Below are positions 47,056 to 57,950 of a DNA stretch of 64,000 nucleotides, piece after piece. The stretch comes from Apodospora peruviana. Taxonomy: Eukaryota; Ascomycota; Sordariomycetes; Sordariales; Lasiosphaeriaceae. Below the pieces are notes generated by a model that saw only the letters and a program-made list of their open reading frames with translations, did no database searches and had not been told where the DNA came from. Location of the stretch: assembly GCA_033439685.1 (NCBI GenBank), contig JAUEDM010000009.1, positions 434,001-498,000 of the forward strand. The letters run 5' to 3'. Within the stretch, counting starts at the first letter, position 1. Each line of letters opens with the position of its first letter. The position numbers and the translations under genes were made by a program.

Positions 47056-49959
47056 ATGGCCGATGCGACGACCAATGCGCTGTATGATCGGGTCACGGAG
47101 GACATCGCTGTCTTCGTCCCAGATGACTCTACCCTCAACGTCATCCACAATCATGGAGTTAGTCCTTCTAGCCCACGTGGAATTCAATCTCAACATGGTG
47201 ATTGAATTGAAACCAGGTCAATTTGAACTTACTGACAAGCTCTGCAGGCATACCGCCGCGCTCCCTATCTCGAGCTCTCGACCGAACTCGAGGCTCTGAC
47301 CAAGCAGGCTGGCCATCGACTGCTTTTCGCTGACATCTGCTGTGATCGGCTTGACTACACAGATGGCGCGACTATCACCCTCGGAGATACCGTTTTGTCC
47401 GTGTTCACCCGGCTCTGTTTCCCTTCTTACCGCGGCCGGCTGGTTCTCGACTGCCTCAACGTACAGGGTCTCAGCATCCGTCTCTTCACGCCTGGACTCC
47501 CTCCAGGCTTCAGTGTCGAAATCTTGAATTTAGCCGGGGTCGTCTCACAGGCCATTCCCGTTGCCATTGGGAGCGGAAAGAAAGGCGTTCACCTCTTCAA
47601 GTCCGCGGAAAAGGAGCTGATTCAGGTCTTCGCAATTGAACGCCCCGAGCCGGAGGACCTCGTCCTGGATGATGCCTTGGATCTCTCGGCGCCAACTGTT
47701 GGGTATAAGAATGAGCAAGTTTACCTGATCTCCGACTTGGTAATGTCGATGCCTTGAACTTCAAAGCTAACATCCAGGAGCTACTTAGCAATCTCATCCG
47801 GCTTCTCCGCTATCAGTTTTTGGTGGCTACTACCTGGCTTGTTGACAAGCCCGACACGGCCCTTTCCATCCTAAACTGGATCTCAAGCATCACGGCCGGC
47901 TCTTCCCGACCCGCCGCCGTGGAGCTCTACTTCCGGTGCAGCACCCTGCTAAGCCGCGTGTCTATCAGTAACAGCGTGACCTCTTTCTACACCCCATCGC
48001 TCGACCTCTCCGTGTGCGAAAAGGTGCTCACCTCCCGACTGACTGCGGCTTTGGCGTTCGAAAGCTCCTACGAGGCCTTCTGCAACGCGGACGTCACTTC
48101 GAGCAACTTCAGCAAGGCTACAAACTTGGCACTGCAGAAGTCCCAAGACGTCGATGCCGAGTACGCCTTCCTTTTTGCGGAAAGCAAGAGGAGGTACCGG
48201 GATGCCCAGATTGGCCTGCAAGAGGCGCGAATCAACTCCAAGGTCCTATCAGACGACCTGCCTGCTCTGGGCGAAGCTTTCAAACAAGGCGTCAAGACCT
48301 GGAAGATGGAAAAAGAAATCGCAGCTAGTATCGAGGGCATCTTGACCTGCGTCGAGCTTGTCACGAGCATTGGCGCCACAATCGCCTCTGCAGGGGCAAT
48401 CGGCGCCCCGGCGGTAAGCCGACCCTCTGCGTTGCTGAACCGAGTACCTACATGTAATAAGTACCTGTCGCTGACCCACGAGATCTAGGGCGGTGAAGCA
48501 ATCAAGGCCGCCAACGAACTGAAGACGGTCATCGAACTCGGGGACTTCCTCGAGACCTTCGCAGCGCTTATCGACAACTTAACGAAAGCGATCGCCTACA
48601 TCGAGCAGATGGTCGCGCAGGCCGATTCCTTCCAGGACGTGAACAAGAGCACCGAGGGGGAAAACCGCCCGGACCCGGACACCGTCAACAACCCCGCGCT
48701 CGTCGTCGCCGGCTGGGACACCTTTCGGGACAAGGTAAACGCCATGTTCGGCGAGATCCGCACCAAAGAGATCAAGCACGCCCAGGAATACCAACTCGCC
48801 CTCCTCGAGATGGCAAACCTGGGAAAGGCCGTCGTGGCAAGCCAGCAAGCCGTGGCGCAAACCGGCGACGAGTACGTGCGCACCGAGATTGCGCTCAAGA
48901 CATCGCGGGCGGAATCAGTGCGACTCGGCTCGTCGGTGGCGGCGCTCGCGACGCAGGCGGGTCTGCTGGCCGCGTTCAAGGCGCGCCTGTTCTCCAAGCT
49001 CGTCACGGCGCGGTCGTGGGTGTTTCTCGACTTTCAGCAGTACTTGGCCGCGTACGCGTACTACTTTACCCTCAACGACGTGGTGCCCTTCCGCCTGGCG
49101 CCCGGCAAGGCGGCGGCCCAGTATGCCGCCGACGCGGCCGCGCTGCAGGGCGCCGTCGCGCAGGCGTCTGTGCAGCTCAAGGGGCAGATTGATGATAGCA
49201 TCGTGTTCCGGACCGACGATGAGGATCCGGACCTGAACGTGTTTGGTCCGTGGTGGAAGCAGAGGCTCCTCGAGAAGCGCAAGGTGATGTTCAGCATCCC
49301 CACCTATGACGCGAGGTTCGCGCGGTACGCAAGGGTCAGGCTGTACCGGATCCGGTATGTGTTGTAATCAACTCCCTTGTGATACCTGATACATCAGTTT
49401 TCAATTTCTCACTCACGTTCCCGTACACAGCTTCTATCTGGAATTCCAGATGCCACCCGCCGCTAGGAACAGCGTCGCCGTACCGTCGCCACAACTCGGC
49501 GCTCATCAGGTTCAGACTCCTGACTGTGGTGATGTGAAAGGGCTCGGGACTCAGGCTAAGGCTCCTAATTATGGTGGTGTGAGAGGGCCTGACGATCAGG
49601 CTCAGACTCCTGATTGTGGCGGTGCAAAAGGACCCGTCGCCGCTCCGGCGGCAACGACAACGGGCGACTCGTCCAAGGTCATCACCTTGCGTATTAGTTT
49701 GTCCCCACAGGTCATGGACCGCGGTCCGCGACCGGACTATAAGCTGAAGTCTTTCTTCCTTATGGACAAGATCGCGTTGGACTTTGCGTACTACCAAGGC
49801 GATGACTCGAGGATTAAAGTGGACGGCGTGTTTGTGGAGGCGGACAAGTACGTTCGGCCAACACCCTTTACTGAGTGGACGGTGCAGGTTGTCGATCCAA
49901 CTCTTGACTTGACAGGTGTAACGGGAGCAAGGGTGGAGTTGGAATGCGAGTTCTCGTGA
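47056..49959 (+). CDS. Large helical toxin-like protein with C-terminal beta region
   Basis: Five exons: 47056-47157, 47248-47739, 47778-48413, 48489-49354, 49431-49959, giving 874 aa. The second intron would be only 38 nt (GTAATG donor, CTAAC branch-like site, ATCCAG acceptor). If it is not an intron, one base is missing there. There is no signal peptide. The N-terminal 190 residues look beta-rich. Residues about 240-690 are predominantly helical with a hydrophobic stretch (about 385-410, ILTCVELVTSIGATIASAG) that could enter a membrane. The C-terminus is beta-like after a linker of three 15-residue repeats. The arrangement recalls large helical pore-forming or TcA-like toxins, but I find no diagnostic motif; this is a structural inference. 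It follows the 475-aa gene on the same strand by 760 bases. Confidence 0.62.
49507..49637 (+). repeat. 45-nt coding tandem repeat, about three copies
   Basis: Diverged units encode QVQTPDCGDVKGLGT, QAKAPNYGGVRGPDD and QAQTPDCGGAKGP. They lie in the linker between the helical part and the beta C-terminus of the large toxin-like protein. Confidence 0.85.
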
Positions 49960-50332
49960 TGATGGTTTTTGGTCGTTTCAGCTTCAGGGGCGAAGTGAGT
50001 ATATTGCCATCTGTGAGCCATTTTTCCTGTCCATCTTTGATATGTAGGTCCTAATTCTGGGCCGTTCGATTAGTGTTGAAGCAAATCTGCAGGTTGTGTC
50101 TGGGCCCAGCCTGTCGAACATGGTAACTACCAGGTAGTGTGAGCAAGGCTGAGCAAGGCTGGACCAGGCCATTCATCGCACTCCTACTACCGTCTCAGTA
50201 AGAGGGAAAACGGCACCACTACAAATGGAGCTGTCCTTGGTTCAGAGACGCCTCGTTAACCAAGAAGGGGTTGTGTTTCAAAAAGAATTGCATGCATTAC
50301 TTAAGTAACAAAAATAGTAATGAACACATTTT

Positions 50333-50560
50333 GCTCGGTACCGGAGTCGAACCGGGATCTCCACCGCGCAGGTCAGACAGAGCTCTTTTCACGCGGGGCG
50401 CATTCCGGAGTATATAATACGACCGAGCTAAATGAAGTTAATAGATGATTTGATCTTGGTAAAAGCGCCGCCCGGGCACTTCCTTATAAACCCGCCGCTC
50501 AGTTGCCTGGTCGCAAAACCCCGCCCACGCGCCACCCATAGCCGACGACGCAGCCTACCC
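50333..50560 (-). repeat. tRNA-like element with TATA leader, copy A
   Basis: The tRNA-like body spans 50333-50428 on the minus strand. Its ends GCTCGGT and ACCGAGC form a perfect 7-bp acceptor-like stem, it has the B box GGTTCGACTCC, and a T-run lies just downstream (about 50313). Upstream (50461-50540 on plus) is the shared leader containing TTTATAAGGAAG. The D-arm is poor, so a functional tRNA is doubtful. A tRNA-derived SINE or Pol III element is more likely. Confidence 0.6.
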
Positions 50561-50648
50561 CCATTCCGATGACGAGTTATAGTCAAATTGGAGTTTATAT
50601 ATATAACTAAGAAGGAAAAACAAAGCGAGTAATATTTCATTACAATTA

Positions 50649-50860
50649 GCTGGTTCCCGGATTCGAACTGGTGGGTCTCCGAGCGAAAGTCACACCTTGT
50701 GACTGCGTGTCGTGTTGACAACTACACTAACAAGCCAAATGAAGTTCTGTGATTTGAGATTTGGCAATGACAGCACCACGCGACTTTCCTTATGACCCGC
50801 CACCGATTTGCCCGGTCACAACCCCGCCCTCGCGTCGTCCACTGCCAGCCAGCTGCCGTG
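50649..50860 (-). repeat. tRNA-like element with leader, copy B
   Basis: The body at 50735-50649 (minus) has an A-box-like TTAGTGTAGTTG, a D-stem GTGT/ACAC, the B box GTTCGAATCC and ends that nearly pair (GCTTGTT with AACCAGC). The leader at about 50783-50858 has TCATAAGGAAAG in place of the TATA motif and the GCCAGCTGG-type outer part. Confidence 0.6.
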
Positions 50861-51530
50861 CACTTTTAACCTAGATTAAAACCCGCTCGACAAGAGGTTA
50901 CCAACTTACATTTATCCTTGACCATGCGCCAAACTTTGCTCGCTACATTGCCATGCCACAGATGTCAATTGTCGAACCGGTTTCTAATAGCCTCCCTTAA
51001 TGTATAGACTACATGCGAATGAAGCCTGTACATGACCAAAGTGTCACGGGGCTGGCTCGGTGGGGCGACGGAAAAATGAAGGGAGAATTGACACAGCGAC
51101 TGGATTCATGGGAATCTGGATCTTTGAGCCCACCTGCAACGCGGGCAGTCACCCAGATGAATGCGCAGCCCGCCATTGTTGAAAGGGATATATAGCACAT
51201 GATGTAACGGACTTTCAAGACTATTGGAAAATTCCTGCAAGTCTTATCCTCATTGACAAATATGTTCTATGAAGGAAGGAAGGAATGCTTGCTGCAGTAC
51301 AGTTTTGCGGCGATCATATGCAGCGCGGTCGGATAACGAACTGCTTTTTCATCCGGGCCCAAGTCAAAAGGCTATAACTGTCAGGGGCGGCGGAACGCCC
51401 ACGGTCGCCCACCCGATACTCAGTAATGGCGGTGCAAAAGAAAATGAGAAAGGAAAGAAAGAAACGGTCTAATAACTAACAGCAGAGGGTTAAAAAAATA
51501 TAAATTGCTAAAAATGAAAATCCTATTTGA

Positions 51531-51735
51531 CTCGTCTCTGTCCAAGAATTGAACCGTAGAGTCTCAACCACGCGTTCACACAGTATCGCGTGGTTGCGTG
51601 TTAACTAGACCACTTGAGCCAATGAAGGGTTACCGAATTCTTTTTGTTGAAAGTAATACTCGTGACCTTCCTTATAAATCCTCAGCGCAAATACCCCCGA
51701 CTTCGCGAAGTCCACTGCCTGCCAGCTGGTGAGGC
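51531..51735 (-). repeat. tRNA-like element with TATA leader, copy C
   Basis: The minus-strand body has the A-box region TCAAGTGGTCTAGTTAACAC and the B box GGTTCAATTC. The leader (about 51660-51735) has TTTATAAGGAAGGTCACG and the outer CCAGCTGGCAGGCAGT. It is closely related to copy D. Confidence 0.65.
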
Positions 51736-54224
51736 AGCCATTTCACAGGGCCAATCATTTATACTTTGGGCATCATCCTCACAGACCACTATTTACATAT
51801 TTGTTCTGCTTGCTGTATACACTCGTTAGGGTGGTCGTTCCCGGGTTAGCGGTGAGGACCAGTCTGGCAGCCTCGCCCGCGCCGGGGAAATCAGACACTT
51901 CCCTTCCTTTCCTTGAAGTGTGAGAACGACGCGGATCTGCGCATTTCAACCTGTTTTGTCAGGCTTTTCGATTGATTGAGATTTGGAGATTGACGTCTTT
52001 CCTGCCTGTTTGTACCAGTTGTTGCCTTGACGGTCTTGCGGGTTGCGGCCTCGTGGCCTTACGTCGACGAAGCTCTTAGTCATCCTGTCGCTCTTGGATC
52101 GCCGCCGTCATAACTGCGCCTTCTTTCCTTCTCTCCTTTATCAAACCTCTGCGTTAATATGTAAAAGTTGCAGCTGTTCTCTCCAACAGTCCTTCCAGAG
52201 TATGGGGCAGTCACAGAGTTGATGATGGGTTTTGAGACGATTCCCCTTTTTTCTCCATTACTCATCCAGCCCTTACAGCGGTAAACCCTGGCAGAAAGAC
52301 GGTTTACCTTGTTCTGATGATAATCATCACGGCGGTTTGGGCCGGCTGATTCTGAGCCATCTGATAGAGTCTCCACCGTTACATCATAACTTCAAGATTG
52401 GGATTTGAGAAGGCAGGAGTGTCTGGGCCCCCTGGGGCTTTTGGCAGGTTTATAGGACATTAGAGAGTTAAAACAGTTAAGAGCTACTTGAGGATGACCA
52501 CGGGTCGCGGCATTGTTTGTTCCCCCCATTCTCTCAGCCCCTGCTAGTTGCGAACTATAAGACCGGTATTTATTCTGGATTTTAAAATGGCAGCCTCTCT
52601 CCACTGGGCGTTGTCCTTAGCATTACACAATCTACGTTTTTGCTCGCCGTCTCACTAGCTCCAATTCCCATGACGAGTCGCACTCGAAGCCGAACCTAGA
52701 TTAGCATTCATGGCTTACCCTTGGCTTTAAAAGCAAGGGAAAGAACCGTTATTAAGATTTCAAGCGTTGTTGCTGGGAGAGTTGGGTTCCCTCAACACAG
52801 CTAGACATTGACGAAATACGTAAAAGGCTTGCCGACTGTCCACGGCTTAGGGTTGCGGCCGTAGAAACACAGGCGTCATAGATTGTTGCACCGAACTTGC
52901 ACAGTAATCAAGTTCACCGTTTCTTTTCAGGATCTCCTAGCTCTATCAACAATGGTCTGTACCGTAGAATCCGACTAGGGCCGGGGCAGTTTAAGACTTG
53001 ATGACCTGGAAGGCTTTTGCTAGCCATGATAGGTAGGTAGTTTGAGAATTCTAAACCGTGCGTGTCAGCCAGGTGCATCCCTGACTTCTGCCAAAGTCGG
53101 CTTTCTTCCATAGACCCACAGGTCTGGCCGGCTCCGTACGTGGCGAGAGTCGGCTGGTGGCATGTTTTCGGCCGGCCACAACTCTGGTGGGCCTCTAGCT
53201 TCTTCGGCCGGCTTCTACAATGGACATATAGTCATACCACTATACGTACGCGCCGTGTCGTCAGTTCTAAGCCTGAGTCGCGTAAAAGCGAGCCCCAAAT
53301 GCTCAGTGCCGAGCTGAGCTGTGCTCAGCCGAGCTCTAAACGTGTATATAGAGCCGTAGCTTCTTCCACTCGACGACGCCCTCGTTTTTGGGGGTACATA
53401 TCAACATCAGATCACTTCCCTGTATCCACTTGAGTAGGTCCTGTCGGAAGGGAGAAGGTGTATAGTCTACCATACACATCTTAGAGCTCGACACTTGGCA
53501 TTCGTGCTCAATATGTATAACTAGGCCCAGAACTGGCGAACCACGCGCACACGCACGATGATATGACTGCAATTCAGTCTTTGAAACCGGTCGCAGAAGC
53601 TATGGGTCTGCTGGATTCGTGGTCCGGCTAGGATCATCCGACCGGCCAGCTCATGCCATTTACGCAGTCCGGCAGACCTGTGGGCTGGAAATCTATGGAA
53701 GAAACCGCGTTCGGCGGCGGGAGTCAGGATTCCACCCCGCTGGCACGCAACAGCTACATCGGAATAAGGCAACAGAACCTTTGCAGAAGGTACTTGGTTT
53801 ATGGGGAATCCACTGTGCGATAAGTCAAGCCCACCACTCTATTTCCATCGTACTTCGCGACCTTGATAAATGCAATCATGTTGGTGCATGTCTGTTCTTC
53901 TGTACGAACGTCGCGTCATAGAGCGACATGATGTGAAGCGCATAGAGTTAAGTGCTAGGGGTCAAGTGCTTGCCGTTAATTCCGTGAAGCGCAACAAAGA
54001 GAAAAGGAGTTCGAATAGAAACGGCAAGGCTAGGCTTCCTGGATTGTTTGGATGCAACCCCGTAAACGAAGAATCTAGACAACCTTTTTGCTATGTTGTA
54101 TGTCTCAATCAAGAGGCTTCATTTTTTTCCAGGAGTGAAATGATATAGCTCGCGAGAATTGGCATTGCCGGTTGCGGTTGCGCAGGAAACTGTTCCTCAA
54201 TAAGGTGCCCAAGTGGGAATGGGG

Positions 54225-54445
54225 GCAAGTTGCGGTTACCAGCTGGCTGGCAGTCTACGGGGCGAGGGGGGTATTTGCGCTGCAGGTTTATAAGGAAGGT
54301 CACGGGTGGCGCTTTCACCAAAACTCCCAATCAAGTGACGTCTTCATTTGGTTCAAGTGGTGTATAGCACGCTCCACGCTGCGCTTTGTGAGCGCGTGAG
54401 AAAGAGACTCTACGGTTCAACTTCTGGACAGAGACGAGATTCAAA
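54225..54445 (+). repeat. tRNA-like element with TATA leader, copy D (inverted relative to A-C)
   Basis: The leader begins CCAGCTGGCTGGCAGTCTAC at about 54238 and includes TTTATAAGGAAGGTCACG at about 54287-54304. The tRNA-like body (about 54348-54439) shares TCAAGTGGTGTATAGCACGC and CTCTACGGTTCAACTTCTGG with copy C. The opposite orientation to the other three shows independent insertion or local inversion. Confidence 0.65.
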
Positions 54446-54596
54446 TGAATTGATGGTATGCGATTCTCATTCAAGCAATTTAACTAAAAGATTTTCCCCT
54501 CTGATGTTATTTATTTCATCGGTTTCTTTTTTCTCTTCCTCCCTCTTCTTTTGTGCAGCCCGTGTCGGGTGGGTGACCGCGGCTCGTGGTATCACG

Positions 54597-54708
54597 GGGC
54601 TGGCTCGGCCTTGGGGGCTCAATAGGGCCACGGGTACCCGTGTCTGTAAAATTTCACGGGTACCCGCGAACCTATTGGGCCCCCAACTTTGCAAGCCAGT
54701 TACATCAT
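54597..54708. repeat. Imperfect inverted repeat containing doubled CACGGGTACCCG
   Basis: The left arm CTGGCT...TTGGGGGCTCAATAGG...CGGGTACCCG is mirrored by CGGGTACCCG...CCTATTGGGCCCCCAA...AGCCAG, with a spacer of a few bases. The outer motif ACGGGGCTGGCTCGG also occurs at about 51046-51060. It may be a MITE or hairpin remnant. Confidence 0.7.
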
Positions 54709-55429
54709 GTTCTACGGATATTCCCTTCAATAATTCCGACTGCGCATTACTTGGGTGACTACCCGCGTTTCCGGCTGGGGTCGAAGATCCAGTCGCTGTG
54801 ACGATTCTTGTTTCCTTTTTCCACTGTTCAACCGAGCCGGCCCCGTGAGACTTGGATTAGATCATTAGGTAAACGATTCACTCGCATATCAGGAGATAAG
54901 ACTACTGATTTACTGAACGCTCGTTGACAATTGTCATCGCTGGTTGGGCAATGTAACGAGCAAAGCATGCTGCATGTCATTGACGCACGGTAACCTTGTG
55001 TTGGGCGGGCTTCGATTTAGTGGTTTCTAGTCTCGGGTCATGGGCTTGCGAATCGAGCATTTCCTTCTTTATTCGTGAGTTACCTTACCTACCTATGTGC
55101 TCTAGTACCTCCCCCGGCTTTTTTCTTTTCAAAAGAGCGGTAGTAGTATCTCTCCGAGCCTAATATGTGTAAAACCGAGATGAGTCTTGAAACACCTGCC
55201 CATGGCGAGCAGAAGTCTTCCTAAACATCCAAGAAGCACCAAACGGCAGATCCACTGCCAGTGGGTAGAAAAGAATTCAGCTTGGACTTTGGTACTGCCG
55301 AGGCTTGGAGATCCCCGTGACCACATCTTCTTTCCCGCCTTTTGTAGCCTCTTCAAAAAGCCTGGACGAGCTTTGGAACCCGTTTGTCCAGCAACTTCAG
55401 CAAGGCTCAGGCATCTTCACTGAGACTCG

Positions 55430-56516
55430 TTGATACCTACATGTTCTCATAATGATGGCAGCGACCACCAGCCTCGTCACCTGGGCGTTGGCGATGTAGA
55501 TGACGAAGAGGACGATGATAAGAAGGAGGATGATGATGAGGAGGAATTTAAGGACGAGAAGGACGAGGATGATGATGAGGAGGAGGTTAAGGACGAGAAG
55601 GACGAGGATGACGATGAGGAGGAGGACAATAGAGAGGATGCTGGTCCGAGGATGTTTGGCTCCCGGCAAAATGGGCGAACCATTGAGCAGATTCGTGCCG
55701 CACTCCGCGCCCGCCGAAATCCGTTTGCCCGCGCCGGACCGGTTACCGTTGCTGAGCGGCAGCAGCAGCAGCAGCAGCCCGAACGGGTTGGCCAGCCTCG
55801 TCCTGCCAGCGTCGGCGTTGGCGATGATGACGACGATAGTGATGAGAACTATATTGGTTCTCAGGCAAGCATCCGTCGCTGGAATGTGGAAGATCGCGCC
55901 GCCCGCCTCGCCGCTGGCCCTGTCATTGGTGTCGCCGGCCCTGCTAGCCTCGCCAGCCTCGCCACTGGCATCCCCGTCGCCCTCCCCGGTTCAGCCGCCG
56001 CCGCTAGCCATGTCGCCGCCGCCGCAAGCCTTGCCGGTGCCCCTCTCCTCGCCGTCCCCGGACCAGCCGCCGCCGCCAGCCTTGCTGGTACCCCTCCCCT
56101 CGCCGGCCCCTTCCAGCTCCCCGTTAGCGCCGCCAGCACCACCCCCACGTCTGGCCCTGGCCCCGGTTCGGCCGCGGAGTCGGTTGACGTTGACGAACTG
56201 CCGTCGCCGCCCCTCAAAAGGCAGAAGGTGGCGGAGGAGAAGTCCGAAGCCGAAGAGGCTGAGGAGGAGAAGAAGAAGGAGGAGGCCGAGTTAGCGGCCA
56301 GGGCTCGCAATGGTGAGCATACTGGTAAGTCTTTTTAACTGACTGGTGAAAAGACTATGGACGTTCGAATGCTAACTTAAGTCTGTAACAGGTGACCAGT
56401 ACAAGGACTGGTGCAAAGATTATGTAAAGGGCGACTGCGTGTCGTCTTTTCATTGGAGGTGGACCTGCTGCAAAAGAATAGTCGGGACTGGCTGTTGTAC
56501 CTGCTACTTGTCGTAG
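55430..56516 (+). CDS. Acidic low-complexity protein, 5' end unresolved
   Basis: Open frame to 56324, then an intron 56325-56391 (GTAAGT, GCTAAC branch, AACAG) to a final exon 56392-56516. No ATG exists in this frame at the left end, so an upstream exon is missing from the model. The encoded chain has Asp/Glu/Lys blocks repeated (KDEKDEDDDEEE), a Gln run, an Ala/Gly/Pro/Ser-rich middle, a nuclear-localisation-like LKRQK and a Cys/Trp-rich C-terminus (DWCKDYVKGDC) that could bind metal. Function is unknown. The clean last intron supports a real gene. Confidence 0.45.
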
Positions 56517-56754
56517 TTTGCTCATCTTTTCTTCGGTTCTTTTCCTGCCCTCCCTTCCGGGACACCCAGCGATGATTCATTCCGCCAACGGGTGTCTCAG
56601 AAGGAGGGAGAGTTTTCAAGGGTGGTCTTTCGGATGAGTATATTTGTCGGCACGACTGTGCCTAGGCCTACGTTTCGAAATAGGTGTACTAGGTTTGCTT
56701 GTCTTTCTTTTTTGCTTCTTGTTGGTGCACTCGGATATGGCGGCTTGTTGTTTG

Positions 56755-56900
56755 ATTATATACCCCGGTTTCAATGGCAAGTACCTGTTTCTGTTGGAGT
56801 ATATACCCCGGGTTGCATGATAAATGGCTTTTTATGTTGGATTGTATACCCCGGTTTCAATGCAGAGTTCTTTTATGTTGTTCTCATACCCTGGTTTTAA
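56755..56900. repeat. Imperfect tandem repeat around TATACCCCGG
   Basis: Four diverged units each contain (T)ATACCCCGGTTTCAATG-like sequence followed by a T-rich TATGTTGGA part. Period is about 40-50 bases. Confidence 0.7.
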
Positions 56901-57824
56901 TTAATACTGTCTTTATTCGAGTTGTCTTGTGATGTTGCCGGCCCATGGGTATTGCATAAGCATGGCAAATGATGTGTTGCAACCTGGAAGAGTCTACGAT
57001 GCTTGAATATGAGAGCGAATGAAGTCGTTTCGGATGTGTTTGCAAACTGTCCAGTTTGATGACGGGAAAGGAATGGATATGTATCCAGCGAAGCCGTGCA
57101 CATGGTCTACTACCTAAATATATTTTCGACGCAATTCACAGGTGTCGCGGAGAATATGGCGTCCTGTTTCAACATCATTTAGAACCGAGAAGCGATTTGG
57201 AACCCAATACTTCGAACGCCGCCGGGATACGACTGTCGTCCCTCGGTGGAGGCATTGCGCGACTCGTCAGGTCGTCTAATGGCAACTGCAAATCTATTAT
57301 CTGGCAGAGAGCCTGAGACAATCCTATGGTAGAAAGAATGATGCTTTGCTGAGTGTCCTAATGCACACGGCACGAAGAGGGTAATCCATAGAGTAAGTTG
57401 AAACGTTTCCAGCGAGAGATTATCTGGTGGGGGGGATCTGGTGCTGATGCTGGCAAGCCAGAGCGAGGCGACAAGGCAAAGCCCACGAGGCGCGGGGCAG
57501 CTCCAAGTACCCCGCCAAGCCGCCCAGGATCGCGGTCGGTGATTGGTCCAGGTCTCCCTCCACCCAGGAGGCCATCGCACAAGCTTATTCCAACGTCAAC
57601 ACAACCCAAGTATCCAAGTCTCAGGCCGAGGGGAATGCCTTATGCAGCCCCGCTGGGCCTAACGTCTTAACTCATCCAAGGTCTAATATAACGAAGGAAA
57701 CGCAATTGGCAAGCTAAGAGAATAAGAGAGTTTATCGTAGAGGACTAGCGTGTATGTGTAGTCTGCTATAAATGAAAGGGAAAAATAAAGAATTCTTATA
57801 ACTTAATTCGATATATTAGCTCGA

Positions 57825-57950
57825 CCTCGGATTCGAACCGAGGGTCTTTCAGTAGACCAAACGCACCACCCATGGTGTACTCAAGGTATGGTGGATCAAA
57901 GACGTACCTATGTGTTAACCACTCTACTACCAACTTATTAGATCTCGAAT
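57825..57950 (-). repeat. tRNA-like sequence with perfect T-stem, diverged leader
   Basis: The minus strand has the A-box-like GTAGAGTGGTTAACAC and CCTCGG-TTCGAAT-CCGAGG, a perfect T-arm, about 70 bases apart. The upstream part (57960-58040) is only loosely similar to the leader of copies A-D. It may be an old member of the same family or a tRNA gene with a long insert. Confidence 0.5.

Larger units (their letters stand above)
49960..55429. other. Gene-poor, repeat-bearing region
   Basis: About 5.5 kb hold no credible protein gene. The region carries four tRNA-like elements with a shared leader (50.3-54.5 kb), an inverted repeat near 54.6 kb, and AT/GC patchiness typical of old insertions. 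Confidence 0.55.

Noticed and set aside
55500..56294. 264-codon Arg/Met/Pro-rich frame beginning at 55500
   Set aside because: It is the shifted reading of the acidic GAT/GAG repeats. The frame with the clean 3' intron is preferred.
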